This document shows positions 26,609 through 35,830 of a DNA stretch of 64,000 bases, piece after piece. The DNA is taken from positions 20,427 to 84,426 of the forward strand of contig JAIOPP010000096.1 in NCBI GenBank assembly GCA_021413845.1, written 5' to 3'. Every line of letters starts with the position of its first letter. The stretch's first letter is position 1. The notes under the pieces were generated by a model. That model saw only the letters and a list, made by a program, of their open reading frames with translations, searched no databases and had not been told where the DNA came from. The DNA is from Planctomycetia bacterium. GTDB taxonomy: Bacteria > Planctomycetota > Planctomycetia > Pirellulales > PNKZ01. The position numbers and the translations under genes were made by a program.

Positions 26609-27904
26609 ATGTCGCACACACGATCGAAGACCCACGCTTGGGCATTGCTGGCAGCATTCGCCGGTGTCGCACTGAGCGGCTGCTCGAGCGTGGCGTTGAA
26701 AGGCGTGCCGGCCAATCGCTTACCGCGCTGGATTCTCGGCGAAGAACGAGCGACTCGGCAGCCCATCAATTTGATACGCTTGCGACAAGACCCGCCCGCC
26801 GTTTACCAACTCGGGCCTCGCGACGTTCTCGGCATCTACATTCAAGGTGTGCTCGGAAGCGAAGAAGTTCCGCCGGAAGTCCATTTTCCGACAGACAGCA
26901 AGCTTCCTCCCGCGCTTGGTTATCCGATTCCGATTCGCGAAGACGGTACGCTCGCGCTTCCGCTCATCGAGCCGGTCAAGATCACCGGCATGACGTTGTC
27001 GCAAGCCGAAAAGGAAATTCGCGACACCTACATCCGAGAAGGGATCTTAGTGCCGGGACGTGATCGAATCTTAGTGACCTTGATGCGAAAGCGAACGTAT
27101 CAAGTGGTCGTCGTTCGCGAAGACTTAGGGTCGCAACAGTCGGCAGGGCAGGGGATTCTCCTCGCAGGTCCGTCGAAGCGAGGCAATGCCTTCACCGTCG
27201 ACATGAACGCCTATGAAAACGACGTCATGCACGCGCTCGCCGCGACCGGTGGTTTGCCGGGTCTCGATGCGAAAAACGAGATCCTCATTCTGCGCGGAAC
27301 GTTTGCCGACGCTCAATCGCGAACCGGCCTCATTCAAGACATGGTGAACTGCGGCCCGTATAACGGCGCAAGCGACTTGGTTCGCAGAAACCCCAACATC
27401 ATTCGTATCCCGTTGCGTGCCGAGCCGGGACGCGAACTCGCACGACTTACGGAAGACGATATCATCCTGAACACGGGCGACATCATCTTCATCGAGACGC
27501 GTGAACGAGAGGTCTACTACACCGGAGGCGTGCTGCCCGGCCGCGAAATACCGCTGCCTCGCGATTACGATCTCGATGTTCTTTCCGCGATTTCGGTCGC
27601 CGGCGGAACCGTCGCGTCGGGAGCCGGCCAAGGGAGCTTCGGTCGAGGCGGCGGCGTAGGGGGCGGCAACGGATCGAGCAGCGGTGTGCTCCCTCCGACG
27701 CAGATCATCGTCATCCGCAAGCTGCCGAACGGCTCGAACATTCCAATCAAGATCAACCTCAATCGGGCACTTACCGACCCGAGCCAACGGATTCTGATTC
27801 AACCGGGCGACTACGTGTTATTGCAATACACGCCGTTGGAAATCGCCATCAACCAAGTGGTCGGCAGCATCAGCTTCAGCTACTTCCTGAATCGACTCCA
27901 GTAA
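26609..27904 (+). CDS. Wza-like polysaccharide export lipoprotein
   Basis: Outer-membrane polysaccharide export protein with poly-export and SLBB-type domains. From the ATG at 26609 (preceded by GGGGG) the protein is 431 residues with the lipobox VALSGCSS. The poly-export region YQLGPRDVLGIYIQGVLG, with IPIREDGTLALPLIEPVKI and GMTLSQAEKEIRDTYI, covers ~65-165. Later SLBB-like segments include ALAATGGLPGLDAKNEILIL and DDIILNTGDIIFIETRE. A Gly-rich loop near residue 350 is unusual. No synthesis genes are adjacent, so the glycan is unknown. Confidence 0.9.
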   Translation: MSHTRSKTHAWALLAAFAGVALSGCSSVALKGVPANRLPRWILGEERATRQPINLIRLRQDPPAVYQLGPRDVLGIYIQGVLGSEEVPPEVHFPTDSKLPPALGYPIPIREDGTLALPLIEPVKITGMTLSQAEKEIRDTYIREGILVPGRDRILVTLMRKRTYQVVVVREDLGSQQSAGQGILLAGPSKRGNAFTVDMNAYENDVMHALAATGGLPGLDAKNEILILRGTFADAQSRTGLIQDMVNCGPYNGASDLVRRNPNIIRIPLRAEPGRELARLTEDDIILNTGDIIFIETREREVYYTGGVLPGREIPLPRDYDLDVLSAISVAGGTVASGAGQGSFGRGGGVGGGNGSSSGVLPPTQIIVIRKLPNGSNIPIKINLNRALTDPSQRILIQPGDYVLLQYTPLEIAINQVVGSISFSYFLNRLQ

Positions 27905-27925
27905 TCGCAAGCGAGACCAAGAAGC

Positions 27926-28852
27926 TTAAGTTCGACTGCGGAACAGCGGGCTCCACGAATCGATGGCCGATTTGTTGAGACCGGATGCCACGGCGGCGTC
28001 GAAGTCGCGTCGAGCGCGTACCGTCTCGCCTTGCATGAGATAGCCCAAAGCTCGCAACAAATGGGCATCGGGGATACCGGCCTTCACTTTGAGGGCCGCC
28101 GACGAATCTTCAACGATGTCTTTGGGGCGTCGACGATGGAAATTCGCGACGGCACGATTGAGGAGGGCCGCGAGGTGATCGGGTTGAACCGCCACGACTC
28201 GGCTGAAGTCGTCCACGGCGAGTCCATAATCGCGCTGACGGGAATGGAGATTGCCGCGATGCAAGTACAACTCCGTTTCCGACGGAGCTAAGCTAATCGC
28301 AATATCGAGCGCTGCCGCAGCTCGCGCGACTTCCTCCAATTGCAATCGTGCGACCGCTTCGAAAAAGAACGGGCGGAAGTCACGCGGATCCGCCTTCTGC
28401 GCCGTTTCGAAATGCGACACGGCTGCCGGCATCTTTCCTTGATTCAAGGCTTCCAGTCCGGCGCGCAATTCTCGCTCGAACGGCGACACCTTGCCTTTTT
28501 GCGTGCCGAGGTCGGCGAAGGCAAAGCGTAGATCTCCATCACGCGGCGAAAGACCGACGGACGACGAAGCGAAGCTTTCCCAATCGGAGTCTTGCGGCAA
28601 TCTCGCAACCGTCGCTCCTCCATCAGCCATGGCCGGAAGAGATTCGACGCGCATGGTCGATAGGCTCGGCTGAGAAACTTCTACGTTCGGCAATGTAATC
28701 GCCGATCCGCCGGTGATCTCCGGAAGCGGCTGCCCCTCTATATCCGATTTTACGATCCGGGGCTCTTGCCTTCCGCAACCGGCAAGCATCGCGAGGGCCC
28801 AAAAAATCGCACGGCCGTTTCGGGTTTTCGCCATACTGCGGCTCGCCGCCAT
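27926..28852 (-). CDS. TPR lipoprotein
   Basis: A 308-residue protein with a lipobox (LAMLAGCGRQ, cysteine ~26), a ~100-residue low-complexity region, then at least four TPR-like helical hairpins from residue ~125 (GLEALNQGKMPAAVSHFETA, ALDIAISLAPSETELYLHRG, DDFSRVVAVQPDHLAALLNR, ALGYLMQGETVRARRDFDAA). It is convergent with the polysaccharide export gene, ending 21 bp away. It is probably an outer-membrane-anchored scaffold. Confidence 0.82.
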   Translation of the reverse strand: MAASRSMAKTRNGRAIFWALAMLAGCGRQEPRIVKSDIEGQPLPEITGGSAITLPNVEVSQPSLSTMRVESLPAMADGGATVARLPQDSDWESFASSSVGLSPRDGDLRFAFADLGTQKGKVSPFERELRAGLEALNQGKMPAAVSHFETAQKADPRDFRPFFFEAVARLQLEEVARAAAALDIAISLAPSETELYLHRGNLHSRQRDYGLAVDDFSRVVAVQPDHLAALLNRAVANFHRRRPKDIVEDSSAALKVKAGIPDAHLLRALGYLMQGETVRARRDFDAAVASGLNKSAIDSWSPLFRSRT

Positions 28853-29002
28853 ACCAACGAGGTCCTTGCACGAAAGGCAGATGTATACGTCTAGTATAAG
28901 CTCTGCTTCGTCGTCGGCAAAAGAATAGCCGGCGAAGAGAAGCTTCTACGCGAGCACTCGCCGATCCCTGCTGATTTCTCCGAGCAGCAAGCCGGCAAAA
29001 AA

Positions 29003-29051
29003 CAAAAAAACCGAGCCGAAGAAATCTTTGACAGATTCTTCGGCTCGGTTG
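29003..29051 (-). terminator. Rho-independent terminator after the cold-shock gene
   Basis: On the minus strand a long stem (AACCGAGCCGAAGAA with its complement, arms 29036-29050 and 29009-29023) is followed by a T-rich tail. It lies ~85 nt after the cold-shock gene stop. Confidence 0.85.
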
Positions 29052-29135
29052 AGATCGCTTCGGTTCGAATCAGCTTAACGAAGATCGTTGAGCGCTCGAA
29101 CTTGAGATACTACATGCACGTTCTAGCGCGAATCA

Positions 29136-29333
29136 CTAGAGGGGCTTCACGTTTTCGGCGCAAGGGCCTTTCGGTCCGCGACCTTCCGTGTACGTGACCT
29201 TTTGTCCTTCGCGGAGGTCGTCGAAATTGACGCCCTGTACGCTCGACGAATGGAAAAACAGGTCCTTTTCGCTTCCGGTCTTGATGAACCCGAAGCCTTT
29301 GTCCGTCAACTTCTTGATGCTACCTTCGGCCAT
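29136..29333 (-). CDS. cold-shock domain protein
   Basis: A 65-residue single cold-shock domain with both nucleic-acid-binding motifs: RNP1 as KGFGFI and RNP2 as DLFFHSSSV. It binds single-stranded RNA and DNA and acts as an RNA chaperone. The C-terminus GPKGPCAENVKPL is slightly altered from the usual GPQAANV. The gene is monocistronic, ending at the terminator at 29003-29051. Its ~240-nt upstream gap could hold a long 5' leader as in other csp genes, but no defined structure was identified. Confidence 0.93.
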   Translation of the reverse strand: MAEGSIKKLTDKGFGFIKTGSEKDLFFHSSSVQGVNFDDLREGQKVTYTEGRGPKGPCAENVKPL

Positions 29334-29573
29334 TGCGTTTCTCTTCTCTTCGTGATTGCTGGTACGGATGCCACCAAACTACAGCGTAGCCGGAGACCAT
29401 CCAAAGAATGCCGAAGTCTACCCCACTTCTATGCCTTCTTGCAACACCGCAATCGGGACAAATTTGAAAATCGACTCCGAAAACATGTCGAGACGGACCA
29501 AAAACACCCTGTTTCACGCACTAAAAGTAAGAAATGCGCCTGAAAGGTCTCACACACCGTAGGGCGATGCCGC

Positions 29574-29858
29574 TTAATGCTTGTAGATCTTATGTTGCGG
29601 ACGGCCCGAAAGAATCTGCTCTTTGCCCCAGGTCGTCACGTCTTTGAATGCCTGACTCCGTATGAAATCCAAGAAGGCTTGCTCTTCCGACCATTCGCTG
29701 GTGATGAGGTAAGAAGCGTCGTCGACGACATCTTTCCAAAGCGTCGAGCTCGTATGATTCGGAGCGGCTCGTAAGGCCTCGAGCACGGCAGCGAATTTCT
29801 CTTCGAAGTCTTTTTGCTTACCCGGAATAACGTGATAGTTCATGCCGACGGTGATCAT
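29574..29858 (-). CDS. ABM-domain protein (antibiotic biosynthesis monooxygenase-like)
   Basis: A 94-residue dimeric ferredoxin-like fold of the ABM family (MITVGMNYHVIPGKQKDFEE, TSEWSEEQAFLDFIRSQAFK). Such small proteins act as quinol monooxygenases or haem-degrading enzymes; the substrate cannot be told from sequence. A GAGAG motif precedes the ATG. Confidence 0.85.
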   Translation of the reverse strand: MITVGMNYHVIPGKQKDFEEKFAAVLEALRAAPNHTSSTLWKDVVDDASYLITSEWSEEQAFLDFIRSQAFKDVTTWGKEQILSGRPQHKIYKH

Positions 29859-29929
29859 GAGCGGTCTCTCTGCTTGAATAGGGGACGTCGCGGTGCATTG
29901 CGGCGAATAAAAATGTAGCGATAAAAAAA

Positions 29930-29961
29930 CGGGAGGGGCGACCGTAAGGGCACCCCTCCCG
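29930..29961 (-). terminator. Rho-independent terminator after the RRM gene
   Basis: Minus-strand stem GCGGGAGGGGTGC / GCGCCCCTCCCG-type pairing (arms around 29950-29961 and 29931-29942), followed by TTTTTTTAT. It is located ~45 nt beyond the RRM gene stop. Confidence 0.85.
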
Positions 29962-30005
29962 CAATGTCTTTTCTTAGGACTGGCTTTCGAGCGACTTAGA
30001 ATCGC

Positions 30006-30365
30006 TTAGTAGCGACGTCCGCCGCCACCACCGCCGCCACCACCGTAGCCGCCGCGGCCACCGCCGCCGCCGCCACCGTAGCCGCCACGACCACCACCGC
30101 CGCCGCCGCCACCGCTCTCGCGAGGCTTGGCTTCGTTGACGGTCAAAGCACGACCGTCATGTTCCTTTTCGTTCAACGCATTGATGGCTTGTTGAGCCGC
30201 GTTGTCGTCCGCCATTTCGACGAATCCGAAGCCTTTGCTCCGACCCGTATCACGATCCTGGATGACCTGAGCGCTGTTCACAGTGCCGAACTCTGCGAAC
30301 AAGGATTCCAACGCGTCGTTCGTGACGCTGTAACTCAAGTTACCGACGTATAGTCTCTTTCCCAC
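30006..30365 (-). CDS. glycine-rich RRM RNA-binding protein
   Basis: A 119-residue protein with one RRM domain at residues ~3-80 (RNP2 LYVGNLSY, RNP1 SKGFGFVEM). A C-terminal Gly/Arg/Tyr tail (RGGYGGGGGGG repeats) completes it, an organisation like cyanobacterial Rbp and plant GRP proteins. The start is set at GTG (30365), preceded by AGGAG nine bases upstream; the longer open frame is not RRM-like. These proteins bind single-stranded RNA and are often cold-induced. The tail is encoded by near-perfect GGC/GGT repeats. Confidence 0.93.
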   Translation of the reverse strand: MGKRLYVGNLSYSVTNDALESLFAEFGTVNSAQVIQDRDTGRSKGFGFVEMADDNAAQQAINALNEKEHDGRALTVNEAKPRESGGGGGGGGRGGYGGGGGGGRGGYGGGGGGGGGRRY

Positions 30366-30725
30366 CGTAACACTCCTAATGGCGACCCGTGCACTACTTT
30401 CGGGGTCGCGTCGAAAGGGACCAAAATGGCGGCCGACCAGGTGGAAGAACGAGAAAACGGGCGGTCTGGTCACCAAGGATCAGGCAGTGCGATTCGCGTC
30501 TACAAACCAACCGCGTGCATTTTACCATATTCCGCCATTAGGACTAGACATCTTTTTGGAAATCCGTAAGCAACGGCCCTCCGAGAGCCTCGGGTCGCAA
30601 TAGCGAAGCCCCACTTCCAACTCTTCAAAAACCGAAGCCATCGAGGCCGCAGCGACGTAAATGGAAAGATGGGCGGCATATGCCACCGCCCAACACCAAC
30701 ACGATTCAGCCATCGACACGATGCT

Positions 30726-31511
30726 TTAAGCAGGCATTCGTTCTCTTGCGGCAGGATCTTGTCGATAGAATTCTCGCATCATTCCGTATAAGTCCTCTAG
30801 ACGGCTTTTCATCACGGCCGGCCTTTCGAAAAACAGTTCGGTGGCGACGGCGAAAAACTCCGCGATGTTCGTCGCTCCATAACAATCCAGCGGCGTCGCT
30901 CGTCCTAGTTCGCAGTCGTCGACCAGTTGCCGATAACGGCGCCGAATCACTTCGGTCCAACGTCGATCTTGGTCGACCGATTCAAGCGGCGGCGTGCCGT
31001 CGACATCCCGTCCGTTGAGCATATCCAGTTGATGCGCGAACTCGTGCAACACGACATTGTGCCCGCGGCGTTCGCCTCGTCCTTCTTTGAGCACATCGCC
31101 CCAAGCTAAAATCACGGGCCCTCGATACCAAGCTTCGCCGAGTCGCGCGGAGTCGCCGACTTCGACGACCCCTCCGACTTTCGCCGTTTCACGTTCCGCA
31201 ACATACGTGTCGGGATAAACGAGCACCGACAAGACATGATCGAAATACTGGCTCGGAAGGCCTAGCGTCAGAATCGCCACCTGCGCCGCAATGGTCACGC
31301 GAATCTCATCGGTCATCGTCAGGCCGTTGCACGCTTCCCAGTTTTTCTCGGCGACGAACACCTGCACGTAACCGTGAACTTGCGATCGCTCGTCTTCGGT
31401 AAGAGTGCCGTACAGGTGGACGTTCTTTTCGATCGCCTGCAGCCATTCGAGAGGGAACGGCCGCGTCAGTAATTTCTTGCGCCGATGCACTTTCAACCAA
31501 TAGAACAACAT
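30726..31511 (-). CDS. mtfA: MtfA-type zinc metallopeptidase (M90)
   Basis: About 261 residues with the zinc-peptidase motif HEFAHQLDMLNG and the preceding NVVLHEFAHQ context typical of MtfA. Also seen are LPSQYFDHVLSVLVYPDTYV, GPVILAWGDVLKEG and the C-terminal EFFAVATELFFERP with the third zinc-site glutamate. In E. coli MtfA relieves repression by Mlc of glucose uptake; here the target is unknown. The start is placed at the ATG at 31511; a GTG nine bases upstream is an alternative. Confidence 0.9.
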   Translation of the reverse strand: MLFYWLKVHRRKKLLTRPFPLEWLQAIEKNVHLYGTLTEDERSQVHGYVQVFVAEKNWEACNGLTMTDEIRVTIAAQVAILTLGLPSQYFDHVLSVLVYPDTYVAERETAKVGGVVEVGDSARLGEAWYRGPVILAWGDVLKEGRGERRGHNVVLHEFAHQLDMLNGRDVDGTPPLESVDQDRRWTEVIRRRYRQLVDDCELGRATPLDCYGATNIAEFFAVATELFFERPAVMKSRLEDLYGMMREFYRQDPAARERMPA

Positions 31512-31589
31512 GCGCGCCACTCGAATTCTTTTCTTGACGGCACCGCGAACGGCATTCGATCTTCGGTTCGACGAAGCAGACGCCGCGAT

Positions 31590-34500
31590 TTATTCCGCGA
31601 TACCGCTCTCTAAGAACGCCAATAAATCCGCGATTTCTTCCAGCGTTAGCGAATCGAGCAACCCTTCCGGCATCGGCGACGTCCCGAGCGAACGATATTC
31701 GGCGATCTCCTGTTTGTCGAGTTCGATCGTTTGGCTCGGGCGCAAGGGATCGGTATTCAGCTTGAGTTTCGCCGAACGAAAATCTCCCTCGGATACGACC
31801 CGGCCCGTATGCACGAGGCCGCTTTCGGTAATCACTTGTGCGTTGCGATAATTCTCCGCCACCGAAAGCGAAGGGGCGATGATCGATTCCAAGATGTCGC
31901 GCCGGCTAAATCGACGTGCGACGAACGTAAGGTCGGGCCCCACGGCCGGCCCTGCGAGTCCTGAACGATGACAACGGCTACACAAGGCGCCTCGAAACAA
32001 ACTTGCGCCGCGCGCCGCATCTCCGGAGTGTCCTACGGAGCGATCTGCAGGGTCGGCATACACCACGGCCAAGTCAGCGACTTTCCATTTTTTTACCACC
32101 GGCCGCGTCGGCGGAAGCGGCTCTTCAACGTAGGTCGGCGCGTTCAAAACATCCGCTAATTGCCCTTTTTCGGCATCGCTGAGCGTTGCCGTCGCCTCTT
32201 TACGAATGAGTTCCACGAACATCGGCATCCCCTGACCACCGATGAATCGCGAAGCTTCTTGCAACGTCTTGAAGTAAAAACGTCGGGAGTCTCGCGTCCA
32301 ACCATCACGTTGATTCCGCAGCGCGAGCAGCCCGGCAAGGCGATCTTCTTGAATCGAGCTCTTAAGCAACGCTTTCGCAACATACTCGACGACCTGAGTT
32401 GCGATGCTCGGCTCATGCATATCGCCAAGTAAGCGCGCCACCCTACGCCGCAACTCGACGTTACTACCGTAAGGGCTGACTCGCAGCGATTCAGTGGATA
32501 CGGAGTTCTCTCCAGCGAGTAACTGCTTACCGATCTTTGCCCGATGCTGCGCGAAAGCATCAGGAGCGAGCAGCCGACATTGATCGAACAAGTGGACCAC
32601 GATCAAAGCCGTACCGACGTCGGCCTTTGCTAAATCGACGCTCGTAAGATACTGAAGAATGTCCGGCGCTGCGTCTTTTCGACCGGCTCGTATCAACATC
32701 ATGGCCGCATCTAGGCGAACATCGTGCAGTGCGGACGTTTCACTCTCGGGAGCCGTCACCAGTTGCCGCATCTGCGGCGACCAACTTTCGATCGCTCGCT
32801 GCTCGATCGCAATGCGGGCCGCATGCCGGATCATCGGGTCGGAGCTTGCAAGCTGCGGCAACGACTTTGCGATAGCCTGAGAATCCGCCGTGCCATGCAG
32901 CGCTTCCAAACTCCGCCGAAGCGTCCGTTGTTCGCTCGCAAAAGATTCCGATTGCCGACGATGCACTTCGCCGTCGGCAGCCGAGGCGTTTACCGTCGGT
33001 TCCGGTTTCGGACCCGTAAACGCAACGCGATACAATGCCGACTGCGTCTTACGCCCACCGGTGATGAGATACATCGCACCGTCGGGCCCCGCGGCAAGAT
33101 CGGTAACGTTGAGAGGTTGCCCTTGCAGGAATAGCTCGAGCGCCGCGCGATAGCCGAAGCCATTGGGTGCCAAATGAACCGCGAGCACTCTCCCGTAAGA
33201 CCAATCAAGCACGAACAACGCCTCACGATACGGCGACGGAAACGCCAACTTCTCGCCGAACATCGCCGAGGTCGGCGAACCCCGTCCGACATCGATCAGC
33301 GGCAAGCCATTGTCGGGACGATCCGGAACTTCGACGGGCCACAAGTCGCCGTTATCGCGATAGCCGTAATCGGCTCCTGAGACAAGTTGGACGATCCGCG
33401 TCGGACGGTACCACGGCGTCGCCATATCGGATTCGTTGTCGGCATCGTACGTGAACACATCGCCGTTGGGATGCACGGCCACGCCGTACGGGTTCCTTAA
33501 TCCGGTGCAGATCAATTCCCAATGTTTCGCCTCTGCGTCGGTGCGAATCAGATGGCCTTCCCTGCGCGGAGGCTTGCCTTGGGCGATTAGTTGCCGCGAT
33601 TCTCTGAGCGGAGACGTTCGATCGAGGATCGGCTCTCCCGGCGGGAAAACGCTATCTCCGTGCATCGAATAGATTCGGCCCTCCGGAGCCGACGCGAGAT
33701 CGTTACGGCCGTGCCCCACCTTACCTTTGAACTCTCGCAGCTTCGTTAGATCCGAAAACTTTCCGTCGCCGGTCGGCCTTGCGCTGAACATCGCTTGCGA
33801 ATTGTTGGCATTGAGATAAAGCCGATCATAGGCGTAAAGCAAACCACGACATTCGTCGACCGGAAGTTTGACGTGCTCGACATGCGTCACCGACTTTCGA
33901 GCTTCGTCGAGCGTCAATTGGAGCAAGCCGCGATCTTCACGCGAAACCGTCAGCCGGCCCTGAGGCTCGAAGGCCATGCTGATCCAAGAACCTTCGTCGG
34001 GCAGGGCGGTTCGGAGGAGCGTGAGCTCGAATCCGGGCGCCGTCCAAAATCGAGGCGAGCGCTCTTTCTTCGTCGACGATAACGTCTGCTTCCACTGCTC
34101 GTAGTTTTCGAACGGCGAAATGATCGCGGGCCTGCGATCGATTCCCCACAATTCCGGCCGGACCTGCCCAAGCGATTTCGCCGGACGACTTTCGGCGGCT
34201 GCCTCATCGACCTCCGATCGCAACGCATTCCACGTCGCATCGGATACGATCCCGGATCGCTCGCCGTTTTTCGTGAGGACCGTGAGAGAAAGTGCCACGG
34301 CCGGAGGCCCTTCGGCCGGGATCGCCGTGACCACCAGTTCGTTCTTGCCGCGCTGCATCCAACGGGTAACATCGAACTCCTGCGTCGGGCAATACGGCTC
34401 CAGCGTCAACGCCGTCCGACCGTTGATCACGACCGAAGCTCGACAGCCGTCAGCGGCAAGCTTCAGCCCCGCCGCTTGAATCGCGTCGACGAGTTCTATA

Positions 34501-34667
34501 TTTTTCGTGAACCTACCGGTGGGACCTACAGCGCTGTCGTTCCAAATCCACTCTGGATTCGCAGAGGAGCTCTCGGCGGCGACGACATTCGCGCCGTAGA
34601 GGATCGTCGCGAAGAAAAGCAGGGACATCCGAATGAAACGCGCAACATCACCGAAGATTCTCGGCAT
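31590..34667 (-). CDS. PVC-type membrane-bound dehydrogenase with c-type haem domain
   Basis: A 1025-residue exported protein. The N-terminus is a signal peptide (MSLLFFATILYGANVVAAES), followed by a galactose-binding-like region (~35-145) and a sorbosone-dehydrogenase-like beta-propeller (~190-560: GLRNPYGVAVHPNGDVFTYD, GADYGYRDNGDLWPVEVPD, LDWSYGRVLAVHL). A helical HEAT-like region spans ~600-850. A C-terminal cytochrome c domain carries the haem motif CSRCH and the planctomycete context GPDLTFVARRFSRRDILESI. Such proteins are abundant in Planctomycetes and are thought to oxidise sugars or sulfated glycans in the periplasm. The start at 34667 has a GGAG nine bases upstream. Confidence 0.9.
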   Translation of the reverse strand: MPRIFGDVARFIRMSLLFFATILYGANVVAAESSSANPEWIWNDSAVGPTGRFTKNIELVDAIQAAGLKLAADGCRASVVINGRTALTLEPYCPTQEFDVTRWMQRGKNELVVTAIPAEGPPAVALSLTVLTKNGERSGIVSDATWNALRSEVDEAAAESRPAKSLGQVRPELWGIDRRPAIISPFENYEQWKQTLSSTKKERSPRFWTAPGFELTLLRTALPDEGSWISMAFEPQGRLTVSREDRGLLQLTLDEARKSVTHVEHVKLPVDECRGLLYAYDRLYLNANNSQAMFSARPTGDGKFSDLTKLREFKGKVGHGRNDLASAPEGRIYSMHGDSVFPPGEPILDRTSPLRESRQLIAQGKPPRREGHLIRTDAEAKHWELICTGLRNPYGVAVHPNGDVFTYDADNESDMATPWYRPTRIVQLVSGADYGYRDNGDLWPVEVPDRPDNGLPLIDVGRGSPTSAMFGEKLAFPSPYREALFVLDWSYGRVLAVHLAPNGFGYRAALELFLQGQPLNVTDLAAGPDGAMYLITGGRKTQSALYRVAFTGPKPEPTVNASAADGEVHRRQSESFASEQRTLRRSLEALHGTADSQAIAKSLPQLASSDPMIRHAARIAIEQRAIESWSPQMRQLVTAPESETSALHDVRLDAAMMLIRAGRKDAAPDILQYLTSVDLAKADVGTALIVVHLFDQCRLLAPDAFAQHRAKIGKQLLAGENSVSTESLRVSPYGSNVELRRRVARLLGDMHEPSIATQVVEYVAKALLKSSIQEDRLAGLLALRNQRDGWTRDSRRFYFKTLQEASRFIGGQGMPMFVELIRKEATATLSDAEKGQLADVLNAPTYVEEPLPPTRPVVKKWKVADLAVVYADPADRSVGHSGDAARGASLFRGALCSRCHRSGLAGPAVGPDLTFVARRFSRRDILESIIAPSLSVAENYRNAQVITESGLVHTGRVVSEGDFRSAKLKLNTDPLRPSQTIELDKQEIAEYRSLGTSPMPEGLLDSLTLEEIADLLAFLESGIAE

Positions 34668-34849
34668 TACCGACTCTCCGCGCTGAGACCCACGCTAGTT
34701 TCGAAACATCGCCCAGCATAACACGACGCGACGAGGTTATCACACCCTTGAAACGCGTCGGCTCTGCGTCTACCGGCCGCGATTCATGGCGCGCTACTTA
34801 ACTTGGCGCGAATCATTGCTTCTTTCCGGGCGACTAGTCGGGTCCGGAG

Positions 34850-35754
34850 TTAGAGCATTTTTCCCGAGGTCGTAGCGTAGCCGGAGTTGCGGAAGTAGTT
34901 GCGGCATTCGGTCGGAGCGAAGCGGTCGAGAAGTTTGCCGAGGAGCGACCAGAGACCGTCGACGGTGCGCTCTTTCGCGCTGCGGACGAGCCATTTGAGC
35001 TTGGCGAACGCTTGCCGCGCACCGACCGCTTCGATCGCCGCGCGGACGCCTGCGACTTTGTGGACCGAGAGGTTGTCCATCACGACGACATCGCCGGCGT
35101 GTAACGTCGGCGCGAGTTGCTGCTTGACGTAAGCCAAGAACGTCGGACCGTCGAGCGCGCCATCCACGACCATCGGCGCCGTGAGGCCGCTCGAGCGGAG
35201 CGCGGCGACGAACGTCGTCGACTTCCAATGTCCGTGCGGCGTCTTGTCGACCAAGCGTTCGCTCCGCGGCGCTCGGCCGCGCAAACGCGTCATGTTCGTC
35301 GCGGTCGAGGTCTCGTCGAGGAACACGTACCGCTCGACGGCGAGGCTCGTCATTTCGGCTTGCCACCGCGCACGTTCTTCGCGGACGTCGGGCCGGTCTT
35401 GCTCCGCGGCATGGACGACTTTTTTTTGAACGACAGCCGGAGGTCGTCGAGCGCGCGCCAGAGTGTCGTTACGCTGACGGCGACCGGCAACTCGGTCCGA
35501 AGTTCTTCCAGCGTCGCATCGGGTTGCTTGCGAACCAACGACCGCAGGAGTTCGGAGTGCTCCGCCAAGACCTTCTTCGCCGACTTCGGCCGCGACGAGC
35601 GGGGCGTCGTCTCGCCCGTCTCCCGACGCCGCTGCTTCAGGCGTCGAAGCCACGATTCACTGACGCGACACTTCGTCGCCGCCACCCGCGTCGACATTCC
35701 GCCGTCGCAATCTTCCAAGATCCGCGAACGCAGATCCCGAGAATAAGCATCCAT
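34850..35754 (-). CDS. IS630-family transposase, two frames joined by -1 frameshift, probably inactive
   Basis: Frame 1 (35754 to 35350) encodes a helix-turn-helix N-terminus (YSRDLRSRILEDCDGGMSTR, SESWLRRLKQRR). Frame 2 (to 34850) encodes the DDE domain with RYVFLDETSTATNMTRLRGR and VVMDNLSVHK. A -1 slip on the A8 run at 35420-35427 joins them into ~301 residues. The segment expected between IEAVGAR and QAFAKLKWLVR (normally ~16 residues ending NPIE, with the third catalytic acid) is absent, so catalysis is probably lost. The stop codon TAA is completed by the target TA and the next flanking base. Confidence 0.85.
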
Positions 35755-35830
35755 GACAAGTCCTCCCGTGACTCGCCCCGTCTTACCTCATTCGCCGCAA
35801 TCGCGCTAGACCCTCCGGAAAAATGCTCTA
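34851..35830 (-). mobile_element. IS630-family insertion sequence inside the terL stop codon
   Basis: About 976 bp bounded by imperfect inverted repeats (GAGCATTTTTCCCGAGG at the left, its counterpart CTCCGGAAAAATGCTC at the right) and flanked by a TA duplication (34851-34852 and 35829-35830), the IS630/Tc1 target. The transposase is split in two frames. The TA belongs to the stop codon of the terminase gene. Joining the flanks restores GGCGGC-TA-ACTCC, i.e. a TAA stop. Confidence 0.9.
35420..35427 (-). promoter_or_regulatory. A8 slippery site for transposase -1 frameshift
   Basis: Eight consecutive As on the coding strand (TTC AAA AAA AAG in frame 1). Re-reading one base backwards gives TTC AAA AAA AAA GTC and enters the DDE frame. 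Such poly-A slippage is common in IS transposases. Confidence 0.7.

Noticed and set aside
29334..29573. riboswitch-like leader of the cold-shock gene
   Set aside because: Gap length fits, but no defined structure or conserved motif could be recognised by eye.
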